NCBI GenBank assembly: GCA_930986425.1
Contig: CAKNJR010000006.1
Span: 17,239-81,238, forward strand
Origin: an uncultured Clostridium sp.
GTDB lineage: Bacteria; Bacillota; Clostridia; TANB77; CAG-508
DNA: 64,000 bases
Reading direction: 5' to 3'
This document shows positions 25,559 to 33,257 of the stretch, piece by piece. The notes below the pieces were generated by a model. The model had not been told where the DNA came from and did not search any database. It was given only the letters and a program-made list of their open reading frames with translations. Position numbers and translations under genes: made by a program. Each line of letters opens with the position of its first letter. The first letter of the stretch is position 1.

Positions 25559-26730
25559 AAAACGAAAATACAAGTTTGAATATTAGAAAATTGAAAAAGC
25601 AAGTAAAAGGTATTACTTTAATAGCGTTAGTCGTTACTATCATAGTTTTGCTTATTTTAGCAGGTATTGCACTTAATCTAACAATAGGACAAAATGGAAT
25701 ATTTAGTAGGGCTCAGGATGCAGCAAATACTTGGAGAAACGCAGAAGCAAATGAGCAATTAGCTCTAGGAGAAGGAGCAGATTTAATTGATGAGTATCTA
25801 AACGGTAATAATGATAATCCAAGTACTGGAATTACAACAGTAGATAATGTACCAATTCCAGATGGCTTCTATTATGCAGGAGGAAGTAAAGATACAGGCT
25901 TAGTTATATCAGATAATCCGGCAGATAAAAAAGAATTTAGTGAAGAAACAAAAACAGATGCAGTACCAAACACATTACAAGGAAATCAATTTGTATGGGT
26001 ACCAGTAGAAACACCAAGTAATTATTTTATAGATGAAGAAGCAACATTAAATACTACAGCAACTGGTTCAGGAGAAGAAAACAAAGTAAAAACAAATGTA
26101 TATAGTAATTTAACAGTAAGAAGTGGTGATTCATCATCTTATACAGCAAGTACTCCAGGAGATACTACTTCAAAATCAGTAAGAGAGCCAGATGTATTAA
26201 GTAGGTATGATACAGATGCACAATATCATAGTACTATATTAAATTTTGCTAGTCCAAAAGCTATGGCAGAAAGTTTTGTAGCAGAATATAAAGCTATGTC
26301 AGACAGTATTAAAAAATATAAAGGATTTTATATAGGAAGATATGAATTAACTGGAACAGTTGATTCTCCAACAGAAAAGAAAGGTGCATCATTAACAGAT
26401 CAAAATTGGTATAATTTATATAAAGCATGTCAAAATGTAGTACAAGATGAAACAGGAATAGTAAAAAGTACAATGATATATGGAGTGCAATGGGATGCAG
26501 TATGTAGTTGGTTAAAACAAAGTGGATTTGATACAGATTCAAATTCTAGTAGTTGGGAAAATTGTAGTAATAGTTCTGGAAATGCAGATATAGAAGGAGC
26601 AGGTTCAAAGCAAGATACAGGTTTTAGTGAATATTGGAAAGCTAATAATATATATGATTTAGCAGGAAATTGCTGGGAATGGACACAAGAGGCGCGCTCT
26701 ATTATCTTCCGTGTTTCTCGCCGGTGGTAG
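25555..26730 (+). CDS. Prepilin-type protein with FGE/C-type-lectin-like domain; DGR target, frameshifted at its 3' end
   Basis: The protein starts with a class III-like prepilin region: a basic leader (RKLKKQVKG), then ITLIALVVTIIVLLILAGIAL with cleavage expected after the Gly of VKG. A linker follows, then from about residue 95 a formylglycine-generating-enzyme/C-type-lectin-like domain (GNQFVWVPVE, YKGFYIGRYEL, GVQWDAVCSWL, NNIYDLAGNCWEWTQEA). The frame read here stops at TAG 26728-26730 after SRRW. One extra base in CGCCGGTGG (26719-26727) explains this: in the next frame the expected end GGSYIASGSGGPASVR ... SSRATLYIK runs to TAG 26837-26839. The full protein would be about 427 residues, surface-exposed on a pilus or the membrane. 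Upstream coupling is to the 27-codon ORF. Confidence 0.85.
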   Translation: MKNENTSLNIRKLKKQVKGITLIALVVTIIVLLILAGIALNLTIGQNGIFSRAQDAANTWRNAEANEQLALGEGADLIDEYLNGNNDNPSTGITTVDNVPIPDGFYYAGGSKDTGLVISDNPADKKEFSEETKTDAVPNTLQGNQFVWVPVETPSNYFIDEEATLNTTATGSGEENKVKTNVYSNLTVRSGDSSSYTASTPGDTTSKSVREPDVLSRYDTDAQYHSTILNFASPKAMAESFVAEYKAMSDSIKKYKGFYIGRYELTGTVDSPTEKKGASLTDQNWYNLYKACQNVVQDETGIVKSTMIYGVQWDAVCSWLKQSGFDTDSNSSSWENCSNSSGNADIEGAGSKQDTGFSEYWKANNIYDLAGNCWEWTQEARSIIFRVSRRW

Positions 26731-26839
26731 TTACATCGCTTCCGGCTCTGGCGGTCCAGCTTCAGTCCGTTACGGCAACTTTCCGAGCTATTCGAGCAGC
26801 AGCAGCTATTCTTCTCGTGCCACACTTTATATAAAGTAG
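26691..26839 (+). other. Candidate DGR variable region (VR)
   Basis: By hand count 26691-26825 has 76 G+C in 135 bases and only 19 adenines, against adenine-rich, AT-rich flanks. It encodes the C-terminal ligand-binding part of a C-type-lectin-like fold, the place DGRs diversify. Reverse transcription with errors at template adenines yields exactly this adenine-depleted, GC-raised codon pattern (runs of TCT, CGC, GGC, AGC). It ends in a conserved ACACTTTATATAAAGTAG tail. Confidence 0.75.
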
Positions 26840-26851
26840 TACTGAACGCTG

Positions 26852-26874
26852 TTGTGGCATTTCAAATGCCACAA
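26852..26874. repeat. Perfect hairpin/cruciform just after the variable region
   Basis: TTGTGGCATT and AATGCCACAA flank a three-base loop (TCA), starting 12 bases after the stop codon. No T run follows, so it is not a standard terminator. DGR targets often carry such a hairpin next to the initiation-of-mutagenic-homing site. Confidence 0.8.
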
Positions 26875-26929
26875 TACAGAAAAGAGTAATTAGTGTCTTG
26901 CTCAAAATAAAAATTTATAAATGTACTAA

Positions 26930-26948
26930 ATTGCTGCGAAGCAGCAAT
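26930..26948. repeat. Perfect inverted repeat, 8-base arms
   Basis: ATTGCTGC and GCAGCAAT around GAA, in the non-coding stretch between the variable region and the next small gene. Confidence 0.75.
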
Positions 26949-27076
26949 GGACCGAATAAATAGAAAAAGCAAAATAATTGACTATTTATTATCAAAGTAT
27001 AAAATATTTTGGGTAAATTTACTATTAAAATAAAAAGATAAATAAAATAGAAAGTTTAAATAAAGAAAGATAGGAT

Positions 27077-27313
27077 ATGAATGAAGTTTTTATAATAGTT
27101 AAAGTAATAAATTTTAAATATAGATTTTTATTAAATAAAAAGAATAATGCGATTGGTAAAGTAGAAGGAATATTAGAAAATGGATCGATTATAAAATTAA
27201 TAGCTTATGATAATTTGGCAGATAAGTTATTAAGAAAATTAAGGATAAATGAGTTATATTTATTTCAAGGTAGAGTAAATTCAAATATGGAAATTGAATT
27301 AAGGGGGTTATAA
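27077..27313 (+). CDS. Small SSB-like OB-fold protein (78 aa)
   Basis: The 78-residue protein lies 237 bases after the variable region on the same strand. The segment GSIIKLIAYDNLADKLLRKL followed by INELYLFQGRV echoes the SSB pattern in which a strand, an A-x-x-L-x-x-L helix and a GxLVxVEGRL-like strand follow each other, suggesting an OB fold. The initial strands are FIIVKVINFKYRFLL and GKVEGIL. It is shorter than SSB and lacks its acidic tail. The ribosome binding site is poor (AGGA almost abutting ATG). It might bind nucleic acid; a link to the DGR is inference from position. A terminator follows. Confidence 0.6.
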   Translation: MNEVFIIVKVINFKYRFLLNKKNNAIGKVEGILENGSIIKLIAYDNLADKLLRKLRINELYLFQGRVNSNMEIELRGL

Positions 27314-27322
27314 AATTTGATA

Positions 27323-27352
27323 AAAAATCCTAAGGTTAATCTTAGGATTTTT
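27323..27352. terminator. Terminator serving both directions
   Basis: AAAAATCCTAAG pairs with CTTAGGATTTTT around GTTAAT. It lies between the SSB-like gene and the convergent spoVAC. Confidence 0.88.
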
Positions 27353-27425
27353 GTTTAAAGATGGCGAATGTGGAAGAATCGTATGGCGAATATTATACAA
27401 GCAAAAATGTAACTTTATTAAATAA

Positions 27426-27869
27426 TTATACAAAAAAACATGCTATAATACCAATAATTACAGAAGATGATATACCGAAAACAAGTACAGGACCTGCTAC
27501 TGTAAACATCTTGGCTCCAACTCCCATAATATATCCTTCAGATTTATATTCAATTGCTGGAGAAACAATAGAATTTGCAAAACCAGTAATAGGAACAAGA
27601 GTACCAGCACCAGCAAATTTACCAATTTTGTTGAAGATATTTAAAGCTGTCAAAAGTGCAGAAAGTCCGATTAAACTAATTGACACTATTGTACTGCTGG
27701 AAGTTTGGTCTAATCCTTTGTATAAGCAAAATTCAAGTATAAATTGTCCTAAACAGCATATAAGACCACCAACCCAAAAGGCATTAAAACAATCCTTTAA
27801 AATTGGTGATTTAGGTGATTTTGCTTCTACATATTTGTTATATTCTTTTGGCGTTTCAATTGGATTCAT
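27426..27869 (-). CDS. spoVAC: Stage V sporulation protein AC
   Basis: The 147-residue membrane protein matches SpoVAC: N-terminal NPIETPKEYNKYVEAKSPKSP, then about four membrane segments with NAFWVGGLICCLGQFILEF, GKFAGAGTLVPITGFANSIVSPAIEYKSEG and AGPVLVFGISSSVI. It is the mechanosensitive channel subunit for Ca-DPA. I chose ATG 27869, six bases after AAAGGAG; a TTG at 27875 overlaps the spacer. It is separated from spoVAD by the 25.1-27.3 kb insertion and instead follows a dodecin gene. Confidence 0.94.
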   Translation of the reverse strand: MNPIETPKEYNKYVEAKSPKSPILKDCFNAFWVGGLICCLGQFILEFCLYKGLDQTSSSTIVSISLIGLSALLTALNIFNKIGKFAGAGTLVPITGFANSIVSPAIEYKSEGYIMGVGAKMFTVAGPVLVFGISSSVIIGIIACFFV

Positions 27870-27950
27870 AAACAACTCCTTTCTATCAAAATATTATTAA
27901 GTCACGATAATATTTGAATTATTTAATGTTTTTGATTTACCACAATATTA

Positions 27951-28160
27951 TTAACGACTTTGGTCTACCATAAATGTAATATCTAAATCTACATAATATT
28001 CAGTCATTTTATTTACAGTAACTTTAGCTCTTTGGTCTAAGATTTTTAAACTTGTAATATAATCCAGTGTTTTTGCAACTTCTTCTAAAGTCTTAACAGT
28101 TGCATCTTTCCATGAAATAGTTGACCTACCAGTTACTTTTATATGTTTTTCAATTCCCAT
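27951..28160 (-). CDS. Dodecin family flavin-binding protein
   Basis: The 69-residue protein has the dodecin pattern: VTGRSTISWKDATVKTLEEVAKTLDYI, then LKILDQRAKVTVNKMTEYYVDLDITFMV (strand-helix-strand-strand). Dodecins assemble into hollow dodecamers that store flavins or coenzyme A. AGGAGG lies five bases before the ATG. It is 81 bases upstream of spoVAC on the same strand, behind a forespore-like promoter, so it may be expressed in the developing spore. Confidence 0.88.
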   Translation of the reverse strand: MGIEKHIKVTGRSTISWKDATVKTLEEVAKTLDYITSLKILDQRAKVTVNKMTEYYVDLDITFMVDQSR

Positions 28161-28182
28161 AAAAACCTCCTAAAAAATAAAT

Positions 28183-28226
28183 TCTATGTATATAATTTCC
28201 AACTTTTCAAAAAAATATGCACAAAA
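28183..28226 (-). promoter_or_regulatory. Putative forespore promoter of dodecin-spoVAC (copy 2)
   Basis: Minus-strand GCATA (28220-28216), 15 bases, then GGAAATTATA. It differs from the copy at 24999-25041 by one substitution and one extra T in the spacer. Confidence 0.6.
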
Positions 28227-28314
28227 ACAAATATTTGTGTTAAAATATATGGCGAACTATTAAATTAAGAATATTTATACAAATTTGCAAAGCAAAAAGA
28301 AAGGAAAACAAACG

Positions 28315-28914
28315 ATGATTTCATACATAAAAGGAAGATTAGAAATAAAATCAAAAGATTACATCGTAGTAGATGTTGGTGGTATTGGATATAAAATATT
28401 TATGTCAGAAACAGCAATAAACGAATTAGAAAAAGGAACAGAAGTAAAAGTATTTACGTACATGCGAGTAAGAGAAGATGATATAAGCTTATACGGATTT
28501 TTAAATAATGAGGAACTTGTAACATTTGAATTGTTAATCAGTGTAGGCGGAGTTGGAGCCAAAAGCGCAATAACAATACTTAGCAATATTACTCCATCTA
28601 AATTTGCTTTAGCTGTAATTACAAATGATGTAAATACACTTAAAAAACTACCAGGAATAGGTGCGAAAACAGCAGCTAGAATTATATTAGAATTAAAAGA
28701 CAAAATGAAAACTGAGCAAAGCATAGAAGAAAACAAAAACGAAGAAATCAAAGAGGCAATTGTATTAGATAACAAAGCAAATGATGCAGTAGAGGCACTT
28801 TGTGTACTAGGCTATACAAGAAAAGATGTAGAAAAAGTATTATCTAATATTGATACGAATAAACTTACAGTAGAAGAAATTATAAAACAAGGACTAAAGT
28901 ATTTAGGAAGATAA
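28315..28914 (+). CDS. ruvA: Holliday junction branch migration protein RuvA
   Basis: The 199-residue RuvA has the N-terminal OB domain (MISYIKGRLEIKSKDYIVVDVGGIGYKI), the double helix-hairpin-helix domain (LISVGGVGAKSAITIL, LKKLPGIGAKTAARIILEL) and the C-terminal domain III (DAVEALCVLGYTRKDVEKVL) that contacts RuvB. I chose ATG 28315, which has AAGGA upstream and the canonical N-terminus. ruvB, usually the next gene, is absent; rarA follows instead. Confidence 0.96.
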   Translation: MISYIKGRLEIKSKDYIVVDVGGIGYKIFMSETAINELEKGTEVKVFTYMRVREDDISLYGFLNNEELVTFELLISVGGVGAKSAITILSNITPSKFALAVITNDVNTLKKLPGIGAKTAARIILELKDKMKTEQSIEENKNEEIKEAIVLDNKANDAVEALCVLGYTRKDVEKVLSNIDTNKLTVEEIIKQGLKYLGR

Positions 28915-28939
28915 ATTAAATAAAAGAGAGGAATTAGGT

Positions 28940-30202
28940 ATGGACATGTCTGAGCCTTTAGCATATAGAATGATGCCACAAACTTTAGATGAATATGTTG
29001 GACAAGAAGATATTCTTGGAAAAGATAAAATACTATATAGAACAATAAAAGCAGATAGATTAAGTTCAATAATACTCTGGGGACCACCAGGATGTGGAAA
29101 AACATCTTTAGCAAGAGTTATAAGTAATACAACAAAATATAAATTTACAAAATTAAATGCAGTAACAGCAGGCGTAGGAGATATAAAAAATGCAATAGCG
29201 GAAGCACAAAATATGCTTCTTAATCCTAGTGGGAAATGTATATTGTTTATAGATGAAATTCATAGATTTAACAAACTACAACAAGACGCACTTTTGCCAT
29301 ATGTAGAAAAAGGCACAGTAATACTTATTGGAGCTACAACAGAAAATCCATATTTTGAAGTAAATAAGGCTTTAATTTCAAGAAGTATGGTATTTAAGTT
29401 ACATGAACTTACAACAGAAAATGTATTTACTATTCTAAAAAGAGCAATAAACAGTGAAAAAGGATTGAAAAATTATAACATAAAAATTGAAGATGAAACA
29501 CTTGAAAAAATAGCAGAAACTGCAAATGGAGATGTAAGGACTGCTTTAAACGGGTTAGAAGTAGCAGTACTTACAACACCGTTTGACACTGATGGATTTA
29601 TACATATTACAGATGAAGTAGCAAAAGAATGTGTACAGACTAGAAAAGCGGTATTTGATAAAAGTGGTGATTCACATTATGATAATATAAGTGCTTTTAT
29701 AAAATCTATGAGAGGAACAGACCCAGATGCTGCAATATTTTATTTAGCTAGAGCATTAAATGCTGGAGAAGACCCAATGTTTTTGGCAAGAAGAATAGTA
29801 ATTTGTGCATCAGAAGATGTGGGAATGGCAAATCCAATGGCATTAGTTGTGGCAAATTCTGCAATGCAAGCAGTACATATGGTAGGAATGCCTGAAGCAA
29901 GAATAATATTAGCAGAAGCGGCAATATATGTTGCAACATCAAAAAAATCAAATGCATCATATAATGCAATAAATTCAGCTTTAGAAGATGTAAATAATAA
30001 AGATACTGGAACTGTACCAATGCATATAAGAAATGCACCAGTAGAAGATATGAAAAAAGAAGGATACCATGTTGGGTACAAATATCCGCATGATTATCCA
30101 GGTCACTATGTAGAACAACAATACTTACCTGATAAAATGTTAGGAACAAAATATTATATTCCAGATGAAAATGTAGATACAAGTAATTATCAAAAAAAGT
30201 AG
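28940..30202 (+). CDS. rarA: Replication-associated recombination protein A (RarA/MgsA AAA+ ATPase)
   Basis: The 420-residue protein shares the clamp-loader-like AAA+ core with Walker [14 protein letters not shown] (about residue 48), Walker [22 protein letters not shown], sensor 1 [12 protein letters not shown], and the family's C-terminal domain ([23 protein letters not shown]). It starts [20 protein letters not shown]. RarA acts at stalled forks and binds SSB. GAGAGGA precedes the ATG. It is 25 bases after ruvA and probably co-transcribed. Confidence 0.95.
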   Translation: MDMSEPLAYRMMPQTLDEYVGQEDILGKDKILYRTIKADRLSSIILWGPPGCGKTSLARVISNTTKYKFTKLNAVTAGVGDIKNAIAEAQNMLLNPSGKCILFIDEIHRFNKLQQDALLPYVEKGTVILIGATTENPYFEVNKALISRSMVFKLHELTTENVFTILKRAINSEKGLKNYNIKIEDETLEKIAETANGDVRTALNGLEVAVLTTPFDTDGFIHITDEVAKECVQTRKAVFDKSGDSHYDNISAFIKSMRGTDPDAAIFYLARALNAGEDPMFLARRIVICASEDVGMANPMALVVANSAMQAVHMVGMPEARIILAEAAIYVATSKKSNASYNAINSALEDVNNKDTGTVPMHIRNAPVEDMKKEGYHVGYKYPHDYPGHYVEQQYLPDKMLGTKYYIPDENVDTSNYQKK

Positions 30203-30302
30203 TTGCAATCCAATTAATAAATAAAGCTAAAACCACAATATATGTTCTAGAATGTATATTGTGGTTTTAGTAATTAATTTATTAGGTTGCAACTACTTTT
30301 TT
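30193..30302. repeat. 110-base nested inverted repeat spanning both convergent stop codons
   Basis: The outer arms AAAAAAGTAGTTGCAA / TTGCAACTACTTTTTT and inner arms CTAAAACCACAATATA / TATATTGTGGTTTTAG form a long imperfect palindrome between rarA and the SPFH gene. The inner hairpin can act as a bidirectional terminator. Confidence 0.85.
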
Positions 30303-31219
30303 GAATCTTCATGCTTATTTTCATTTTTATCATTAAGCATATCAGCTGCTGCACCAATTGCACTAAGCGCCCCTGTTGCTTCAAATGGTATAAAGACTTT
30401 ATTTGCTTCACCTTGAGCAACATCTTTTAAAGCTTCCAAAGATTTTAATTGAACTAATTTATCATCAGGGTTAGCTTTCATCATTGCACCATAAACAAGT
30501 TTTACTTCATCAGCTTTAGCTTCAGCAACTTTTCTTATGGCTTCAGCCTCACCGGCAGCTCTTCTAACTTTTGCTTCTTTATCTGCTTCAGCTTGAAGAA
30601 TTGCAGCTTCTTTTTCACCTTGAGCTTTTAAAACTGCGGCTTGTCTTTCACCTTCAGCTTGAAGAATAGAAGCTCTTTTATTTCTTTCTGCATTCATTTG
30701 TTTTTCCATAGCATCTTTTACATCAGGTGGAGGAGTAATATCCTGAATTTCAACTCTGTCTATTTTACATCCCCATCTATCAGTTGCTTCGTCAAGTATA
30801 GCTCTTAACTTATCATTGATAGCATCTCTTGAAGTAAAAGTTGAATCTAAGTCCATTTTACCAACAATATCACGAATTGTTGTAACAGAAAGATATTCAA
30901 TACCTTTTTTCAAACTTTGAATTTCATAAACTGCCTTAGCAGGTTCTAAAATTCTATAAAATACAACTGTATCGATTGTAATTGTAACATTATCCTTTGT
31001 AATAACATCTTGAGGTGGAATATCCATAGTTTGTTGTTTTAAACTAACAATACTACGAACATGGTCTATAAATGGTATAATCAAAGTAAGACCAGCATCA
31101 GCTATTTTGTGAAATTTACCAAGTCTTTCTATAATGTACACCTCAGATTGTCTAACTATTTTAATACTAAAACAAGCAAGTATTATTAATAAAGCAAGGA
31201 TTATTAATAAAATCCACAT
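30293..31219 (-). CDS. SPFH/Band 7 (paraslipin/stomatin-like) membrane protein
   Basis: The 308-residue protein has one N-terminal membrane segment (residues 1-18), an SPFH domain (about 20-190; VYIIERLGKFHKIADAGLTLIIPF, RDIVGKMDLDSTFTSRDAIN) and a long alanine/glutamate coiled coil (about 190-255; RQAAVLKAQGEKEAAILQAEA). The family forms large oligomeric membrane assemblies linked to microdomains and protein quality control. No NfeD partner gene is adjacent. AGGAGG lies five bases before the ATG. It converges on rarA. Confidence 0.92.
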   Translation of the reverse strand: MWILLIILALLIILACFSIKIVRQSEVYIIERLGKFHKIADAGLTLIIPFIDHVRSIVSLKQQTMDIPPQDVITKDNVTITIDTVVFYRILEPAKAVYEIQSLKKGIEYLSVTTIRDIVGKMDLDSTFTSRDAINDKLRAILDEATDRWGCKIDRVEIQDITPPPDVKDAMEKQMNAERNKRASILQAEGERQAAVLKAQGEKEAAILQAEADKEAKVRRAAGEAEAIRKVAEAKADEVKLVYGAMMKANPDDKLVQLKSLEALKDVAQGEANKVFIPFEATGALSAIGAAADMLNDKNENKHEDSKK

Positions 31220-31455
31220 AAAAACCTCCTAATAATTATTATTTACTGCTAATATAAATAAAACATCACTATATTAATTATAACATAAAAAAATAAAAAA
31301 ATAAAGGGTTTTCTATTGAAACTACTGTAAAATTATGTATATAATTACTAAAAATAGCAAATATTTAGTAAATTTATAGCAATAATAATAGAAAAAGCCT
31401 GAAAATCAGCTTAAAATTAATGAATTAACTATAAAAATGTAAAAGGGGTATAGAA

Positions 31456-31950
31456 ATGAAAACAAATATATTAAGAATAATTTTTTTAACAATAATTATA
31501 ATAAACTCTTTAATAATCTTTGGATTTTCAGCTCAAAATGGAGAAAAATCAGGAAGTTTAAGCAAAACAGTAATTACTAAAATAGCAGATATATTTAATG
31601 TAGAAGAAAATAGAAACGATTTTATAGATATAGGAGAGAAAGTAATTAGAAAAATAGCACACTTTGCAATTTATACTTCTCTAGGCATATTCTCTTTTGC
31701 ATTTATATCAACATTTAAAATAAAAGAAAAAATGCAAGTAATAATAACAACATTGTGGGGAATCATATATGCAAGTAGTGATGAAATACATCAAATGTTT
31801 TCTTTTGGAAGACATGCCAGTGTAGATGATGTAATAATCGACACTTTAGGTGTAGTGTTTGGATTATTAGTAGTAATGCTTATAAAAAAGATTTATGAAA
31901 TTATAAAAAATAAAAATATAGATATTGAAAAGAAAAAAGAAGTGATATAA
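31456..31950 (+). CDS. VanZ-like family membrane protein
   Basis: The 164-residue protein has about four membrane segments and the VanZ family phrases RKIAHFAIYTSLGIFSFAF and SSDEIHQMFSFGRHASVDDVIIDTLGV. VanZ domains are associated with teicoplanin resistance in enterococci, but most homologues are of unknown function. AAAGGGG precedes the ATG. The next gene, a prepilin-like protein, follows 28 bases downstream. Confidence 0.88.
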   Translation: MKTNILRIIFLTIIIINSLIIFGFSAQNGEKSGSLSKTVITKIADIFNVEENRNDFIDIGEKVIRKIAHFAIYTSLGIFSFAFISTFKIKEKMQVIITTLWGIIYASSDEIHQMFSFGRHASVDDVIIDTLGVVFGLLVVMLIKKIYEIIKNKNIDIEKKKEVI

Positions 31951-31978
31951 AATAAATTCAAACTAAGGAGGAGATACT

Positions 31979-33112
31979 ATGAAAAAAATGATAGATAATA
32001 ATGAAAAAGGTATAACGCTAGTTTCACTAGTTATAACAGTTATAGTACTTAGCATATTAGCTGGTGTACTGATATCTACTGACTCCAGAAATGATGATGT
32101 AATAAATATAGCAAATCAAAAAAAAGACGAAACACAGCAAATGATGATTGAAGAAAATATAAAAATACAATTAGCTGAAAACCCACCTCAAAACTATTCG
32201 GATTTAATTTCATACTTAAAAAACTATGGAGAAATAAAAAATGAAGATGATCCCGATGAAGCTACTTTAATTACAAATCAAGGAAATTACGAAATTAAAG
32301 TAAAAAATATTTGGAACACCAATAAAAAAGCTATTGGTGTAGATATTGGTGACTATATCGAGTATACATTTGATGGCGGAACATATACAATAGATGCAAA
32401 TATAGTAGGAAATGAAAGTGAACAGAATATTACAATAGAATCAAATGAAGATATTAAATGGAGAGTTATAAACGTAGACAATCAAAATAATACTATTGAA
32501 ATTGTACCAGTAAATTTAGAGACAACATTACTGACTCTTTCTGGAGTCAATGGATATAATAATGCTGTTAAATCGCTAAATGATTTATGCAATACAATTT
32601 TTTCTAATTCTGAGAAAAGTATAACAGCAAGAAGTATAAATATATCTGATATAGAAAGAATGGGAACAAATATACAAGCTCTTAAGGGGAACAATTATGG
32701 AACAACTAAAGAATATGGAACAGCCAATTACCCATATGTGATTTTGCCTGAAACTAATAATAATATGCAAAGTCAAATCTATATTGGAGATGAAACATCG
32801 ACTAATTTAACAACTACTCAATCTTATTACAGCGGAGAAATTATTTATAATGAAAATAATTATATGAACTTGTTGCCTGGTGGAACTTTTTGGTTAGCTA
32901 CTAGATGCATTAATAATGGCGATAATGCAGAATTTTTAATTAATACCGTAGCAGTAAATAATGTATCAAAAATAGATGCAACAAATCTATATGACTCAAC
33001 GAGAAAGGATAGTGAAGGCACAGCAGCAATATTACCAGTTGTTGTATTAGAAAATAAAACTTTTAGCGGTGGTAATGGAGATGAAAATTCACCATATCAA
33101 ATTGCAAATTAA
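31979..33112 (+). CDS. Prepilin-type N-terminal methylation protein (377 aa)
   Basis: The N-terminus NNEKGITLVSLVITVIVLSILAG is a classic prepilin signal, with cleavage expected after the glycine of EKG. The hydrophobic helix covers residues about 12-32. The mature part is a large beta-rich domain (DIGDYIEYTFDGG, IKWRVINVDNQNNTIEIVPVN, MNLLPGGTFWLATRCIN) as in many clostridial surface prepilins. Unlike the 25555 gene, its 3' end is not GC-rich, so it is not an obvious DGR target. AAGGAGGAG precedes the ATG. It sits directly before the filament operon but ends 145 bases upstream of that operon's promoter region. Confidence 0.82.
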   Translation: MKKMIDNNEKGITLVSLVITVIVLSILAGVLISTDSRNDDVINIANQKKDETQQMMIEENIKIQLAENPPQNYSDLISYLKNYGEIKNEDDPDEATLITNQGNYEIKVKNIWNTNKKAIGVDIGDYIEYTFDGGTYTIDANIVGNESEQNITIESNEDIKWRVINVDNQNNTIEIVPVNLETTLLTLSGVNGYNNAVKSLNDLCNTIFSNSEKSITARSINISDIERMGTNIQALKGNNYGTTKEYGTANYPYVILPETNNNMQSQIYIGDETSTNLTTTQSYYSGEIIYNENNYMNLLPGGTFWLATRCINNGDNAEFLINTVAVNNVSKIDATNLYDSTRKDSEGTAAILPVVVLENKTFSGGNGDENSPYQIAN

Positions 33113-33185
33113 AAAAGTAAGCAAACAGATCAAAATCAAATGTTACAAATATTACAAAAATATTAAAAAATAGTAATAATAACAA

Positions 33186-33226
33186 CAAATATTGTTTTTG
33201 AACAATATTTGATATAAAATTATAAA
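33186..33226 (+). promoter_or_regulatory. Promoter overlapping an inverted repeat, upstream of the filament operon
   Basis: TTGAAC (33198-33203), a 17-base spacer and TATAAA (33221-33226) form a candidate promoter. Its -35 box is in the right arm of a perfect 11-base inverted repeat (CAAATATTGTT/AACAATATTTG, 33186-33211), a possible operator. Confidence 0.5.
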
Positions 33227-33257
33227 CAGATTTTATGATATTAAGGAGGAATTTGCA

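Noticed and set aside
27361..27900. Long plus-strand ORF opposite spoVAC
   Set aside because: It is the antisense shadow of spoVAC, whose membrane protein sequence and ribosome site are on the minus strand.
31979..33112. Second prepilin-like gene as another DGR target
   Set aside because: Its 3' end is AT-rich like its surroundings, with no adenine depletion and no downstream cruciform of the same type.
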